Shown here: piece after piece, positions 52,092-60,904 of the stretch | Layout of the letters: each line of letters starts with the position of its first letter | Numbering within the stretch: the stretch's first letter is position 1 | Origin: Hymenobacter sediminicola | Lineage (GTDB): Bacteria; Bacteroidota; Bacteroidia; Cytophagales; Hymenobacteraceae | Reading direction: 5' to 3' | DNA length: 64,000 nt | NCBI RefSeq assembly: GCF_014250515.1 | Contig: NZ_CP060202.1 | Location: forward strand, 927,001-991,000 | Made by a program: the position numbers and the translations under genes | The notes under the pieces: generated by a model | The model's database searches: none | The model's input: only the letters and a program-made list of their open reading frames with translations | Told to the model about the DNA's origin: nothing

Positions 52092-53327
52092 ATGCACGTT
52101 CTGCTCTTCGACGACCCGGCCATCCGGCCTCACTTGCTGCCGTTCACGTTCACGCGCCCGGTGGCGGCACTTCGTTGCGGTATCCTGACGATTGCCGAAA
52201 AGTGGCAGCACCGGCTGGGGCAGGCCGTCGGCTACCTGACCGAGCCATATCTACAGGGTAAGTATCCGGCCGGAGCCACCCAGGGACCGGCGCTGGTTAT
52301 CAACGGCGCCGTGTGCCCTGATGACGTGCTGGTGCGGCAGGTGCAGGCGCTGCAAACCGGCGAGGCCCTGTTCTGCGACCAGACGCTGGTAGCCGCGCAC
52401 TTGGCCGACGCTACACAGGTAGCCGAGCTGATTCAGGATGGCTTTCAGAAAACCCGCGACGTAGCCGAGCCCGTTACCGTCATCCGGGAGGTGTGGCACC
52501 TATTTCTGCGCAACGGCGCCGAAATCCGCCGCGACTTCGACCTGCTGACCAAAGGCCGGCAGTCGGCTCCTATCGGTGATGCGCATACGATTGTGTACGC
52601 GCCGGAAAACGTGTTTATCGAGCCTGGCGTGAAAATCAGGGCCGCAATTCTAAACGCGGAAAACGGGCCAATTTATCTGGGCCGCAACTCGCAGGTACAC
52701 GAAGGGGCCATCATCAGCGGACCGTTGGCGCTCTGCGAAGGCAGCCACATCAACGCCGGGGCCAAAATGCGCGGTGACAACACCGTGGGGCCTTTCAGCA
52801 AGGTGGGCGGCGAAGTTGGGAACAGCATTTTGCTGGGCTACTCTAATAAGGGCCACGACGGCTACCTCGGCAACTCAGTGATAGGGGAGTGGTGCAACCT
52901 GGGCGCCGATACCAACACCAGCAACCTCAAGAATAACTACGCACCGGTTAAAATCTGGAGCCATTCGGTGGGCCGTTTCGTGAACACCGGCCAGACCTTC
53001 TGTGGCCTGATGATGGGCGACCATAGCAAGTGTGGCATCAATACCATGTTCAATACGGGCACGGTAGTGGGCGTAGGTGCCAATATTTTCGGGGCAGGCT
53101 TCCCGCGTACGTTCATCCCAAGCTTCAGCTGGGGCGGCGCCGCCGGCTTCGAAACCTTCAAGCTTCCGAAGGTGACCGAAGTAGCGGAACGCGTCATGGC
53201 CCGCCGCCAACTCACCTACGACCAGACGGAGCAGGCCATCATGCAGCACGTGTACGAGCAGACAGTGAAAGACCGGGTGTGGGAAAAAACCGCTCCTGCA
53301 GCGCCGGAAGCCGGTGTGGAGCTATAA
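52092..53327 (+). CDS. Bacteroidota GlmU-family nucleotidyl/acetyltransferase
   Basis: 411 aa. N-terminal nucleotidyltransferase-like part lacking the LxGxGTR signature of classical GlmU but with the Bacteroidota pattern LPFTFTRPVAALRCGILTI (residues 17-35). The C-terminal part is a left-handed beta-helix (hexapeptide repeats, for example IYLGRNSQVHEGAIISG, HINAGAKMRGDNTV, SVIGEWCNLGADTNTSNLKN), the acetyltransferase fold. Family matches the alternate GlmU type thought to supply UDP-GlcNAc, with activity unproven here. The coding region starts at the ATG 52092. Confidence 0.87.
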   Translation: MHVLLFDDPAIRPHLLPFTFTRPVAALRCGILTIAEKWQHRLGQAVGYLTEPYLQGKYPAGATQGPALVINGAVCPDDVLVRQVQALQTGEALFCDQTLVAAHLADATQVAELIQDGFQKTRDVAEPVTVIREVWHLFLRNGAEIRRDFDLLTKGRQSAPIGDAHTIVYAPENVFIEPGVKIRAAILNAENGPIYLGRNSQVHEGAIISGPLALCEGSHINAGAKMRGDNTVGPFSKVGGEVGNSILLGYSNKGHDGYLGNSVIGEWCNLGADTNTSNLKNNYAPVKIWSHSVGRFVNTGQTFCGLMMGDHSKCGINTMFNTGTVVGVGANIFGAGFPRTFIPSFSWGGAAGFETFKLPKVTEVAERVMARRQLTYDQTEQAIMQHVYEQTVKDRVWEKTAPAAPEAGVEL

Positions 53328-53405
53328 ACCCGAATTACATAGTGTTGGCGAGTCGAAAAACTGGGTTCTAGCCTGTCAGCGCTTATTATTAGCAACTGAA
53401 AAAGG

Positions 53406-54545
53406 ATGCGTTTCTCCGACATTCCCGGCCAGCAGCAGGTCAAACAACTGCTCATACAGAGCGTACGCCGCAACCACGTAGCGCACGCGCAGTTGTTCCG
53501 TGGAGCTGAGGGCTCGGCAGCGCTGGCGCTGGCGCTGGCTTACGCCACGTTTCTGAACTGCGAAAGCCGCACGCCGGAGGCCGAGGATTCCTGCGGGCAG
53601 TGCCCCAGCTGTCAGAAAATTGATAAGCTGATTCATCCTGACCTCAACTTCATCCTCCCCGTCACGGCTACTAAGGCGGTGCCCAAGGATGCTACCAGCA
53701 GCAAGTTTGCGGCGGAGTGGCGCGGTTTCGTGCTCGAAAACCCTTACCAGGGCTTCAACGACTGGATGCAGCACATCGGGGCCGAAAACAAGCAGGGCAG
53801 CATTTCCAAGGAAGAAAGCTTGCAGCTGCTGCGGCTGGTATCGTTGAAGGCGTTTGAGGCGCAGTTCAAGCTCGTGATTATCTGGCTGCCTGAGCTGATG
53901 CACCCGGCCGCGGCCAATGCCGTGCTGAAGCTGCTGGAAGAGCCGCCACCCGCAACTGTGTTTCTGCTGGTGAGCTTCTCGCCGGAACTGTTGCTGCCTA
54001 CCATCATTAGCCGGGTGCAGCCGGTGGTGGTGCGCCCGCTGTCGGAAGAAGAACTGACAGTCTGGCTGCGCGATGAGCACCAGGTACCCGAAGTAAAGGC
54101 CCGGCAACTAGCCCAGCTGGCCGAAGGCAACCCCGGTATGGCCCTGGCGGCGCAGAATTCCAATTCTGCCGACCACGACTACTTCGATTTGTTTGTGAGC
54201 TGGATGCGCACCTGCTTCAGCAATAAGGTAAGCGACATTCTGGAGAAGAGCGACGAGTTTCAGAAACTGGGCCGCGAAAACCAGAAGGAGTTTCTGCAAT
54301 ATGCTCTCACACTGTTGCGCAAGGTGCTGCTCTTTGGCCTCGACCCAAAGCTGGTGCCGCACTTATCGGCACAGGAGCAGCCGTTTTTGCAGGGTTTTAG
54401 TCGCTTCGTAACGCCGCGCAACGCCGACCCGCTCACCCGCGAACTGAACGAGGCGCACTACCACATCGAGCGAAATGCCAGCCCCCGCATGGTGTTTGTG
54501 GACACTTCACTGCGGGTCGCAGAGCTGCTGAAAATGCCAGCGTAG
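53406..54545 (+). CDS. holB: DNA polymerase III subunit delta-prime (HolB)
   Basis: 379-aa clamp-loader subunit. N-terminal MRFSDIPGQQQVKQLLIQSV and HAQLFRGAEGSAALALALA, a modified P-loop without the GKT as normal for delta-prime, then the zinc-module cysteines C-x10-CxxCxxC (around DSCGQCPSCQKIDKLIHPDL). Also the typical NAVLKLLEEPPPATVFLLVS and TIISRVQP. Starts 78 nt after the GlmU-like gene; probably co-transcribed. Confidence 0.93.
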   Translation: MRFSDIPGQQQVKQLLIQSVRRNHVAHAQLFRGAEGSAALALALAYATFLNCESRTPEAEDSCGQCPSCQKIDKLIHPDLNFILPVTATKAVPKDATSSKFAAEWRGFVLENPYQGFNDWMQHIGAENKQGSISKEESLQLLRLVSLKAFEAQFKLVIIWLPELMHPAAANAVLKLLEEPPPATVFLLVSFSPELLLPTIISRVQPVVVRPLSEEELTVWLRDEHQVPEVKARQLAQLAEGNPGMALAAQNSNSADHDYFDLFVSWMRTCFSNKVSDILEKSDEFQKLGRENQKEFLQYALTLLRKVLLFGLDPKLVPHLSAQEQPFLQGFSRFVTPRNADPLTRELNEAHYHIERNASPRMVFVDTSLRVAELLKMPA

Positions 54546-54632
54546 TGTCTGCAAAGGCAATAAATATAATTTGGTAAAAAGCTATAGTTAGTGCTAAAAC
54601 TGCTATAGCCGCTACAGCCCAACAGGCGGCTG

Positions 54633-54640
54633 TACCTTTG
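54633..54640 (+). promoter_or_regulatory. Candidate -7 box for hemC
   Basis: TACCTTTG, exact TAnnTTTG, 111 nt before the hemC ATG. No matching -33 TTG. Confidence 0.5.
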
Positions 54641-54751
54641 CCCAACGCAAGAAAATAAAATCTCCGCGATGCACAACCGTTGAAGCACTTGCTTTTGCGG
54701 CTTGGCAACGCAACCAGCGGCACTACAAAGCCGGCAGAAACAGCATAGAAC

Positions 54752-55699
54752 ATGTCTCGTACTATTCGCATCGGCACCCGCGGCAGCAAGCTGGCGCTGT
54801 GGCAGGCTCACCACGTAGCAGACTGCCTGCAGCAGGCCGGCTTGGCCACTGAAATTGTCATCATCACCACTAAAGGTGACGTGGTGCTGGACCGCTCCCT
54901 CGATAAAATCGGGGCGAAGGGCGTGTTCACGGAAGAACTGGAGGTTGGGCTACGCACGGGGCACATTGATATTGCCGTGCATAGCGCCAAAGATGTGCAA
55001 AGCTCCATCCCCGAGGACTTGGAGCTACTGGCATTTATGGAGCGGGAACAGGTAAATGACGTGGTGGTAAGCTTCCACGCTGACCTTGACCTGCAGCGGC
55101 CCGGCTTGGTACTAGGCACCAGCAGCACCCGCCGCAAAGCCATGCTGAAGCGGTTTCTGCCCAATGCCACTACTGCTGAAGCCCGTGGCAACCTCCAGAC
55201 CCGCCTGCGTAAGCTGGAAGAAGGGCAGTACGATGCTCTGGTGCTGGCCTACGCTGGCGTGCACCGTATGAACTACGACGGTCTTATCCGCCACGTGCTG
55301 CCTGAAACCCGGTTTGTGCCGGCTACGGGGCAGGGCAGTGTAGCCATCGAATGCGCGCGAAGCCTGGAGCCAACACTCAAAGCCGAGTTGCACCACGCCC
55401 TCGACCACCCCGCCACACACTTGTGCCTAGCTGCCGAACGAGCTTTTCTGCGCACCATGGAGGGCGGCTGCAGCATTCCATCCTTCGCTCTGGCCACGCT
55501 GGATGCCGCCGCTGGTACTGTGCACCTACACGGCGGCCTCATTAGCCTAGATGGGGAGCAGTTTATTGAAGAAATGCAGCACGCTGAAGCCAGCCAAGTA
55601 GAGGCTTTGGGAATACGGGTAGCCGAAAGCGTACTGGCTCGTGGCGGCCAGCAGATTTTGGAAACCATCCGGCTGCAGCGGAACGAAAGCGCCGCCTAG
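54752..55699 (+). CDS. hemC: Porphobilinogen deaminase (hydroxymethylbilane synthase)
   Basis: 315-aa haem-pathway enzyme linking four porphobilinogens into hydroxymethylbilane. Conserved N-terminus TIRIGTRGSKLALWQAHHVA, substrate-binding DIAVHSAKDVQSSIP, then LGTSSTRRKAML, ARGNLQTRLRKLEEGQYDAL and the dipyrromethane cofactor cysteine in EGGCSIPSFA (Cys240). Slightly longer than E. coli HemC but otherwise standard. Ends in a strong terminator shared with the convergent gene. Confidence 0.97.
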   Translation: MSRTIRIGTRGSKLALWQAHHVADCLQQAGLATEIVIITTKGDVVLDRSLDKIGAKGVFTEELEVGLRTGHIDIAVHSAKDVQSSIPEDLELLAFMEREQVNDVVVSFHADLDLQRPGLVLGTSSTRRKAMLKRFLPNATTAEARGNLQTRLRKLEEGQYDALVLAYAGVHRMNYDGLIRHVLPETRFVPATGQGSVAIECARSLEPTLKAELHHALDHPATHLCLAAERAFLRTMEGGCSIPSFALATLDAAAGTVHLHGGLISLDGEQFIEEMQHAEASQVEALGIRVAESVLARGGQQILETIRLQRNESAA

Positions 55700-55724
55700 G
55701 ATTCTACTGTTCGACTATTCGGAG

Positions 55725-55768
55725 CAATAAAAGAGCCCTGCTACCAAGGTAGCAGGGCTCTTTTATTG
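55725..55768. terminator. Perfect 21-bp bidirectional terminator
   Basis: AGAGCCCTGCTACC and its exact complement around AA, flanked by A/T tracts, between convergent hemC and the YjdF-like gene. Confidence 0.95.
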
Positions 55769-55783
55769 AAAGCATGTACTGAT

Positions 55784-56422
55784 TTATGCCGACTTTGAGT
55801 TGCGTCCGAACAGGGCATAAAGCAGAAGTGCGAAAACAGCGCCGCTAGTATCAGCTAACATGTCCTTCTGCGCGTCCCAGATGTCACCCTGGCTACCGAG
55901 GAAGGCGGCACCGGCATCGCCACCGGCTACTTCCGCATATACCCATTCAATCAACTCGTAGGCCATGGCCACTGTGCCAATTACGCATAGCGGAAATAGG
56001 TAGCTGATGGTTCGGTTACGAATGGTACCGTAGCGGTCCGTTAGTTCAATGATAGCATAAGCGTAAAATCCGACGGAGAAGTGTGCCACCCGGTCATACA
56101 TGTTGCGTTTGAAGCCAAATAGCTGATTAAACCAGTCAAAGGGTACTTTCTCGAATGTGTAGTGGCCGCCTATAGTGTGCATAAAAATCAGCACGCTCAT
56201 AAGCGCGTAGGCGAGGTTAGAAAACCGGGTGCCGCGCACGTACAGCACCACCAAGGCTAGTACAATCAGAAAAATCGGCACGTTCTCGGCCCACCACGTG
56301 CCCCGCTCGGCGGGGCTGATACCCAGCACCACAAATTCAAGCAGATATACAGCCAGCAGCAGCTTTGGGAACCAGTGCGACGAGGCCGCAGCCGGCATAA
56401 TGAGGGAAGATGTGGAGTTCAT
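55784..56422 (-). CDS. YjdF/DUF2238 family inner-membrane protein
   Basis: 212 aa. About six TM segments; family motifs include IFMHTIGGHYTFEKVPFDWF, MYDRVAHFSVGFYAYAIIEL and GSQGDIWDAQKDMLADTSGA. YjdF/DUF2238 is a widespread membrane family of unknown function. Convergent with hemC, so its regulation is independent. Confidence 0.9.
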   Translation of the reverse strand: MNSTSSLIMPAAASSHWFPKLLLAVYLLEFVVLGISPAERGTWWAENVPIFLIVLALVVLYVRGTRFSNLAYALMSVLIFMHTIGGHYTFEKVPFDWFNQLFGFKRNMYDRVAHFSVGFYAYAIIELTDRYGTIRNRTISYLFPLCVIGTVAMAYELIEWVYAEVAGGDAGAAFLGSQGDIWDAQKDMLADTSGAVFALLLYALFGRNSKSA

Positions 56423-56599
56423 GCAGGAGAAATTAAGCGCAATACTGGCGCACCATACGGCGTTTTGGCACGCAAGGCGAAACGGATGAAGAAATATAGT
56501 GCTTTAGGGCTATGCTTCTTTTTGCCCGAACAGTGCAGCATTAGCCCTGATACCCGGTAAACGTCTTAATTTCGCCGCCCAACCTCTGTGTGTTTTTCT

Positions 56600-57241
56600 A
56601 TGCTTTCCGTTTCTCGTGTTTCTGCGCTGCTGAGCGCCCTGTTGCTCCTGCTGACTTCTATGGCTGTTGCCGCCAAGGCGCCCAAACCCAGTAAAAAAGA
56701 CCAGCTTGTAACCATCAGTACTTCGCTCGGCGACATCAAGATGATTCTTTTTGATGCTACGCCTCAGCACAAGGCCAACTTCCTGAAGCTGGCGGAAAGC
56801 GGCTTCTACAACGGGACTACCTTTCACCGGATCATCCCCAACTTCATGGTGCAGGGTGGCGATGCCAATTCCAAAGACGCCGACCCCGCCAATGATGGCA
56901 TGGGCCAGCCCAACGAGCAAACCATCCCGGCTGAAATCCGGCCGGAACTGAAGCACAAGTTTGGCGCGCTGGCTGCTGCCCGCCAAGGCGACTTCGTGAA
57001 TCCACAGCGCGCTAGTAGTGCGTCGCAGTTCTACCTCGTGCAGAACCACCAAGGTACTTCTCACCTTGATGGGCAGTACACAGTGTTTGGGCAAGTGGTG
57101 AGTGGGCTTGATGTAATCGATAAGATTGCCACGCAGCCCAAAGATGACCGTGACCGGCCCCTGACTGATCTTAAAATGACGGTGAAAGTAGAGAAGCTGA
57201 AGAAGAAAAAAATCACGGAACTCTACGGCTACGCCTATTAG
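56600..57241 (+). CDS. Periplasmic cyclophilin-type peptidyl-prolyl isomerase
   Basis: 213 aa from the ATG at 56600. Signal peptide (MLSVSRVSALLSALLLLLTS, cleavage after AVAAK region), then a cyclophilin domain with FHRIIPNFMVQGGDAN, ALAAARQGDFVNPQRASSAS, QFYLVQNHQGTSHLDGQYTV and FGQVVSGLDVIDKIAT. The active-site Arg is in FHRI and the Phe/Gln pair in FMVQ. A proline isomerase in the periplasm. 36 nt before an RmlD-like gene. Confidence 0.93.
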   Translation: MLSVSRVSALLSALLLLLTSMAVAAKAPKPSKKDQLVTISTSLGDIKMILFDATPQHKANFLKLAESGFYNGTTFHRIIPNFMVQGGDANSKDADPANDGMGQPNEQTIPAEIRPELKHKFGALAAARQGDFVNPQRASSASQFYLVQNHQGTSHLDGQYTVFGQVVSGLDVIDKIATQPKDDRDRPLTDLKMTVKVEKLKKKKITELYGYAY

Positions 57242-57277
57242 CGCCGCCTGCTTTTCTAGCCTAGAGTGGCTGCCACT

Positions 57278-58177
57278 ATGCGAATTCTCGTCACCGGAAC
57301 CAACGGCCTGCTAGGGCAGAAGCTGGTAGCACTTCTGCGCAACCAGCCAGAAATAGAACTGGTTGCCACTTCTCGCGGCCCTAATAAGCTGGCAGCACTG
57401 TATCCGGAAGTGCAGTTTTTGTCACTGGATGTGACCAGCAAGTCAGAGGTTTCGCGGCTGATAGCGCAGGTGCAGCCCACTCACCTCATCCACACCGCCG
57501 CCATGACCAATGTGGACGAGTGTGAACTGAACCGCGAAGCGTGCTGGCTACACAACGTCACGGCGGTAGAGCATCTGGTGGCGGCCTGCGAGGCGCACCA
57601 CGTGCATCTGACCTTTCTAAGTACTGATTTCGTGTTCAGTGGCGAGCAGGGGCCGCTGGCTGAAGGTGCGTTACCAGCGCCTGTCAATTTTTATGGCGAA
57701 AGCAAAGTGGCGGCCGAGGAAATTGTGCAAGCTAGCCGCATACCCTGGGCCATTGTGCGTACGGTGCTCGTGTACGGCACGGCCCACAACTATGGCCGCA
57801 CCAATATTGTGCTTTGGGTACGCGACTCGCTCCGGGCCGGCCGCCACATCCAAGTAGTCAACGACCAGTTTCGCACTCCTACGCTAGCCGAAGATCTGGC
57901 GCAGGGCTGCTGGCTGGTAGCCCGCCAGCACGCTACCGGTATCTACCACATCAGCAGCGACGAACTGCTGACGCCTTATCAAATGGCACTTCGGGTGGCA
58001 GCATATTTCCAGTTGGATACGTCTCTCATTTCGGAAGTGAATGCCAGCACGTTTTCGCAGCCTGCCCAGAGGCCGTTGCGTACGGGCTTTGTTATCAGCA
58101 AAGCACAGCAGGAATTAGGCTATCAGCCTCATTCTTTCGATGAGGGAATTGCACTGCTGGCAAAACAAGTAAAATAG
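57278..58177 (+). CDS. RmlD-like NAD(P)-dependent sugar-nucleotide reductase
   Basis: 299 aa. Start ATG 57278 (MRILVTGTNGLLGQKLVALL), with the Rossmann GxxGxxG in TGTNGLLGQKL, the catalytic Tyr-Lys in YGESKVAAEE (about residues 139-148), plus VDECELNREACWLHNVTAVE. It resembles dTDP-4-dehydrorhamnose reductases and the S-adenosylmethionine-synthase beta-like SDRs. The pathway partner genes (RmlA/B/C) are absent, so substrate is unassigned. Ends at a terminator. Confidence 0.88.
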   Translation: MRILVTGTNGLLGQKLVALLRNQPEIELVATSRGPNKLAALYPEVQFLSLDVTSKSEVSRLIAQVQPTHLIHTAAMTNVDECELNREACWLHNVTAVEHLVAACEAHHVHLTFLSTDFVFSGEQGPLAEGALPAPVNFYGESKVAAEEIVQASRIPWAIVRTVLVYGTAHNYGRTNIVLWVRDSLRAGRHIQVVNDQFRTPTLAEDLAQGCWLVARQHATGIYHISSDELLTPYQMALRVAAYFQLDTSLISEVNASTFSQPAQRPLRTGFVISKAQQELGYQPHSFDEGIALLAKQVK

Positions 58178-58214
58178 CAGGAAGCTGGCCCTAGAAGCAT
58201 TATTGCTAAACGCA

Positions 58215-58245
58215 AAAACCCCGCAAGCAAAGCCAGCGGGGTTTT
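58215..58245. terminator. Terminator after the RmlD-like gene
   Basis: AAAACCCCGC and its complement GCGGGGTTTT around an 11-nt loop, 37 nt past the stop. Confidence 0.9.
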
Positions 58246-58319
58246 CACACACCTATTGCAACATTGTTCACCAGTTAGCTTTGCTCCCTTAGCAAAACCA
58301 ACCTTTATAAAAAATCACA

Positions 58320-58553
58320 TTAATCCTTGTATCGTTTTTTAGTTTCGAGTAGAAATGTTCCCACCAGAAGCCCACCCACCAGTACCGCAGTGCCCGTGCG
58401 CAGTGCTTGCTGTCCGACATCATAGGGTATCACTTCTCCGTCAATAGTCTGAAAACCGGCCAGCGTTTTCGCGGCTCGTTGGCAAGTGGCCATTTCCAAA
58501 AGCAAGTAACGCAACGCGTATCCCTGCCGACGCTTGAGTAGTAGTGAGGCCAT
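58320..58553 (-). CDS. Small membrane protein, unknown function
   Basis: 77 aa from ATG 58553 (MASLLLKRRQGYALRYLLLE). A C-terminal hydrophobic helix (LRTGTAVLVGGLLVGTFLLE, about 52-71) with a basic tail (TKKRYKD) makes it a tail-anchored candidate. Preferred over a longer frame reaching 58739 because the latter lacks a good start. Not recognised. It lies downstream of a composite motif also found upstream of the repeat-peptide gene. Confidence 0.5.
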   Translation of the reverse strand: MASLLLKRRQGYALRYLLLEMATCQRAAKTLAGFQTIDGEVIPYDVGQQALRTGTAVLVGGLLVGTFLLETKKRYKD

Positions 58554-58640
58554 GAGGAGCCAGAGGCAACATCTTGATACGTGTTTGCAGATTCCTGTAA
58601 ATCCCCAAGCACATATCAAAAGTAGGCTGAAGTACAGCCG

Positions 58641-58673
58641 CTGTAAAGGACAGTTAAGGGTAAAATGTGACAG
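58641..58673 (-). promoter_or_regulatory. Copy 1 of composite motif CTGTAAAGGA-N15-TGTGACAG
   Basis: CTGTAAAGGA at 58641-58650 and TGTGACAG at 58666-58673, exact spacing 15, 88 nt upstream of the small membrane protein start when read on the minus strand. Identical to copy 2. Function unknown; candidate operator or alternative promoter. Confidence 0.45.
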
Positions 58674-58841
58674 GTAAAATACTGCCGGTGCGACCCTGCT
58701 ATGCTTACTTGTAGCATACCAGATTCGCTCCGTTGGCAATCAGGTATTCGCTTATTTACAGAGCTTTACCTGATATGTTTCTTCCTGCTTAGCGCTAGCT
58801 AATTGACGAATATTCTGCGTGTGTTTTGTTGATTTGTGACA

Positions 58842-59852
58842 TTAGGATGCCTGCAATACCCGACTGTAGGGTTCCGGCGCGGATACAAGCCGGCGCAGGG
58901 ATAATGCAGTCAGAAGCAGTGCTACGGTCGGGAATACAATAAGCCACCAAGAAGATGGTGCGACTCTACCAGCAGCCAGTATTCGGCCCCAACTAGGTAC
59001 TTCAGGCGGAAGTCCTACTCCCAGAAAGGATAACGTTGTTTCGAGGCTGATAATTGCGGCTAGGCTAAGTGGTAGAGCTGTGCGTACCACTTGCCAGCAA
59101 TTGGGCAGAACATGGCGAAAAATAATCTGCCGTGTCGGCAGGCCCAAGGCAGTAGCAGCTTCGAAGTAAGGTAGCCAGCGAATCCGGCGTACTTCAGCCC
59201 GCATCAGCCGGGCACTAGGTACCCAGAAAGTGAGAGTAAGCAACAGGACAAGGGTTGCAACGCTGGGCGAAACGGCTGTGGCCACCAGCACTACCAGCAA
59301 CAGCCGCGGCAAAGCGGCCAGAAATACAATAGCTGCCGAAACCAGCGAATCGATGGGCAGCGCTACAGTAGCCCGCCACTGCGAAAAGCGTGACAGAATA
59401 GAGCCAAGCACCAGCCCGCCCCCGGCCAGACACAAAGGCCACCATCCAGCCAAAGGGCTGCTTGCCGGGGCTGTGAAGAGAGCATATAAGGCCAAAAAAC
59501 AGGCTAGCGAAATCAGCCACGCCTTCGGCAGCCGCATACGCGAATTGCCCCAATAGCCAGCCGCAACTCCCAGCGCAGTGCCCAGTGCACTAGCAAGTAG
59601 AGTAGTTGGTACACTTACTAGCAACGCTGTACGGGCGCCATACAGCATGCCCCGCAAAACATCCTGGCCCTGCGAATCAGTGCCTAGTAAATGGCCGGAG
59701 GCAAGCGGAGCAGCGTTGATCTGCAGCAAGTCAGGACTGGGGGGGAAGGAGAAAAAATCAGCGAATAGCGCAGCCGCAGCCAGTAGCAACAGCCAGCCGA
59801 GGCTAAGACGCCAACTCCAGCTGCGCTTGGTGTAGGCAATGGTAGTGCTCAT
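58842..59852 (-). CDS. ABC transporter permease, DppC/OppC type
   Basis: 336-aa inner-membrane permease of the peptide-importer class. BPD_transp_1 layout with the EAA-type loop EAATALGLPTRQIIFRHVLP (about residues 230-249). The N-terminal TM and the LLGTDSQGQDVLRGMLYGAR segment are the DppC/OppC signature. Overlaps the upstream permease gene by 4 nt (translational coupling). Third and last gene of the importer operon; no ATPase (DppD/F) follows. Confidence 0.9.
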   Translation of the reverse strand: MSTTIAYTKRSWSWRLSLGWLLLLAAAALFADFFSFPPSPDLLQINAAPLASGHLLGTDSQGQDVLRGMLYGARTALLVSVPTTLLASALGTALGVAAGYWGNSRMRLPKAWLISLACFLALYALFTAPASSPLAGWWPLCLAGGGLVLGSILSRFSQWRATVALPIDSLVSAAIVFLAALPRLLLVVLVATAVSPSVATLVLLLTLTFWVPSARLMRAEVRRIRWLPYFEAATALGLPTRQIIFRHVLPNCWQVVRTALPLSLAAIISLETTLSFLGVGLPPEVPSWGRILAAGRVAPSSWWLIVFPTVALLLTALSLRRLVSAPEPYSRVLQAS

Positions 59853-60901
59853 GCCGGGCGGTTTCTAAGCCGTGGATCGGAGAGCAAATACAGCGCCTCC
59901 GCCAGCCAAAGCGAAATCTGGCGCACCACTACTACCAGTGCCGTGCCTGCAAGCAGTATCGGAAAGTCGCGGGAAGCCGCCGCTTCTGCAAGCAGTCGGC
60001 CTAAGCCAGGCAGGGCAAAAATCAATTCCACTACCACCGAGCCCGCCAGTAAGCCAGGAAGCAGATCGGTGAGTAAGGTAATGCTGGGAAGCAAGGCATT
60101 GCGTAGCGCATGGCGGCGCAGTGCCTGAGCTGCCGATAATCCTTTGGCCCGCGCCGCCAACATATAGTCTTTGTTGGTTTCTGCTTGCAGGGCGCCCGCC
60201 AGCTGCACGGCTGGTGCTGTGATGCCAGTCAGCACTAGACTGGCTACCGGCAATACCAGATAGCTCAGGTAAGTTGCTGGTGCGTTCCAGAAAGATGCCT
60301 CATCTGAACCAAGACCGTACGCCGGAAACAGGGCCAGCATATCCGGATTGGCCAGCAGCAGCAACAGCAACAAGGCTACCACAAACAGTGGTAGGGTATC
60401 CAGTGCAAACAAAGCAACCAATGCCACATTTCGGCCTGATGCAGCTAGCCAAATGCCCAAGGACAAAGATACCGCAACTAGCAGGGCCGCAGCTGCTAGT
60501 GTGAGAGGCAATGTATGATGCAAGGCGCTGCGTAGCAGGTCACTCACCGGTTCGCCGGTTCGGTGAGATTGACCGGCATCACCCTGGAGCAGATTGCTCA
60601 GCCAGCGGTGGTACTGGTTTCTGGTACCGGTCCAGCGCCAGCGAGGTGCCAGCCAAGTAGTAGAAGTGGCAGTTTGGGTCAGGTAGAAGAGAGGAATATC
60701 CAGCCCCAAACGATGCCGGACCTGTTCTTGGGCTGCCTGTAGCTGTTGGGTGGAAGCGGAGAGGGCGACGGTGGAAGACGTAAAGCGCGCCAGCAGATCC
60801 TGCTCATCTGGCAGAGTGCGCGTAAGCAGAAACAGTAAGGTTATGATCCCCCAGCTGATAAGCAGCGTCTGACCCAGTTGAGAGAAGAAACGCCCTGCCA
60901 T
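59849..60901 (-). CDS. ABC transporter permease, DppB/OppB type
   Basis: 350-aa permease. Typical N-terminal TM (LGQTLLISWGIITLLFLLTR), the HRLGLDIPLFYL segment of the DppB/OppB family, and the cytoplasmic loop with ARAKGLSAAQALRRHALRNA (about residues 235-254). Pairs with the DppC-type permease by a 4-nt overlap and begins 3 nt after the binding-protein gene. Confidence 0.92.
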   Translation of the reverse strand: MAGRFFSQLGQTLLISWGIITLLFLLTRTLPDEQDLLARFTSSTVALSASTQQLQAAQEQVRHRLGLDIPLFYLTQTATSTTWLAPRWRWTGTRNQYHRWLSNLLQGDAGQSHRTGEPVSDLLRSALHHTLPLTLAAAALLVAVSLSLGIWLAASGRNVALVALFALDTLPLFVVALLLLLLLANPDMLALFPAYGLGSDEASFWNAPATYLSYLVLPVASLVLTGITAPAVQLAGALQAETNKDYMLAARAKGLSAAQALRRHALRNALLPSITLLTDLLPGLLAGSVVVELIFALPGLGRLLAEAAASRDFPILLAGTALVVVVRQISLWLAEALYLLSDPRLRNRPA

Positions 60902-60904
60902 ATG

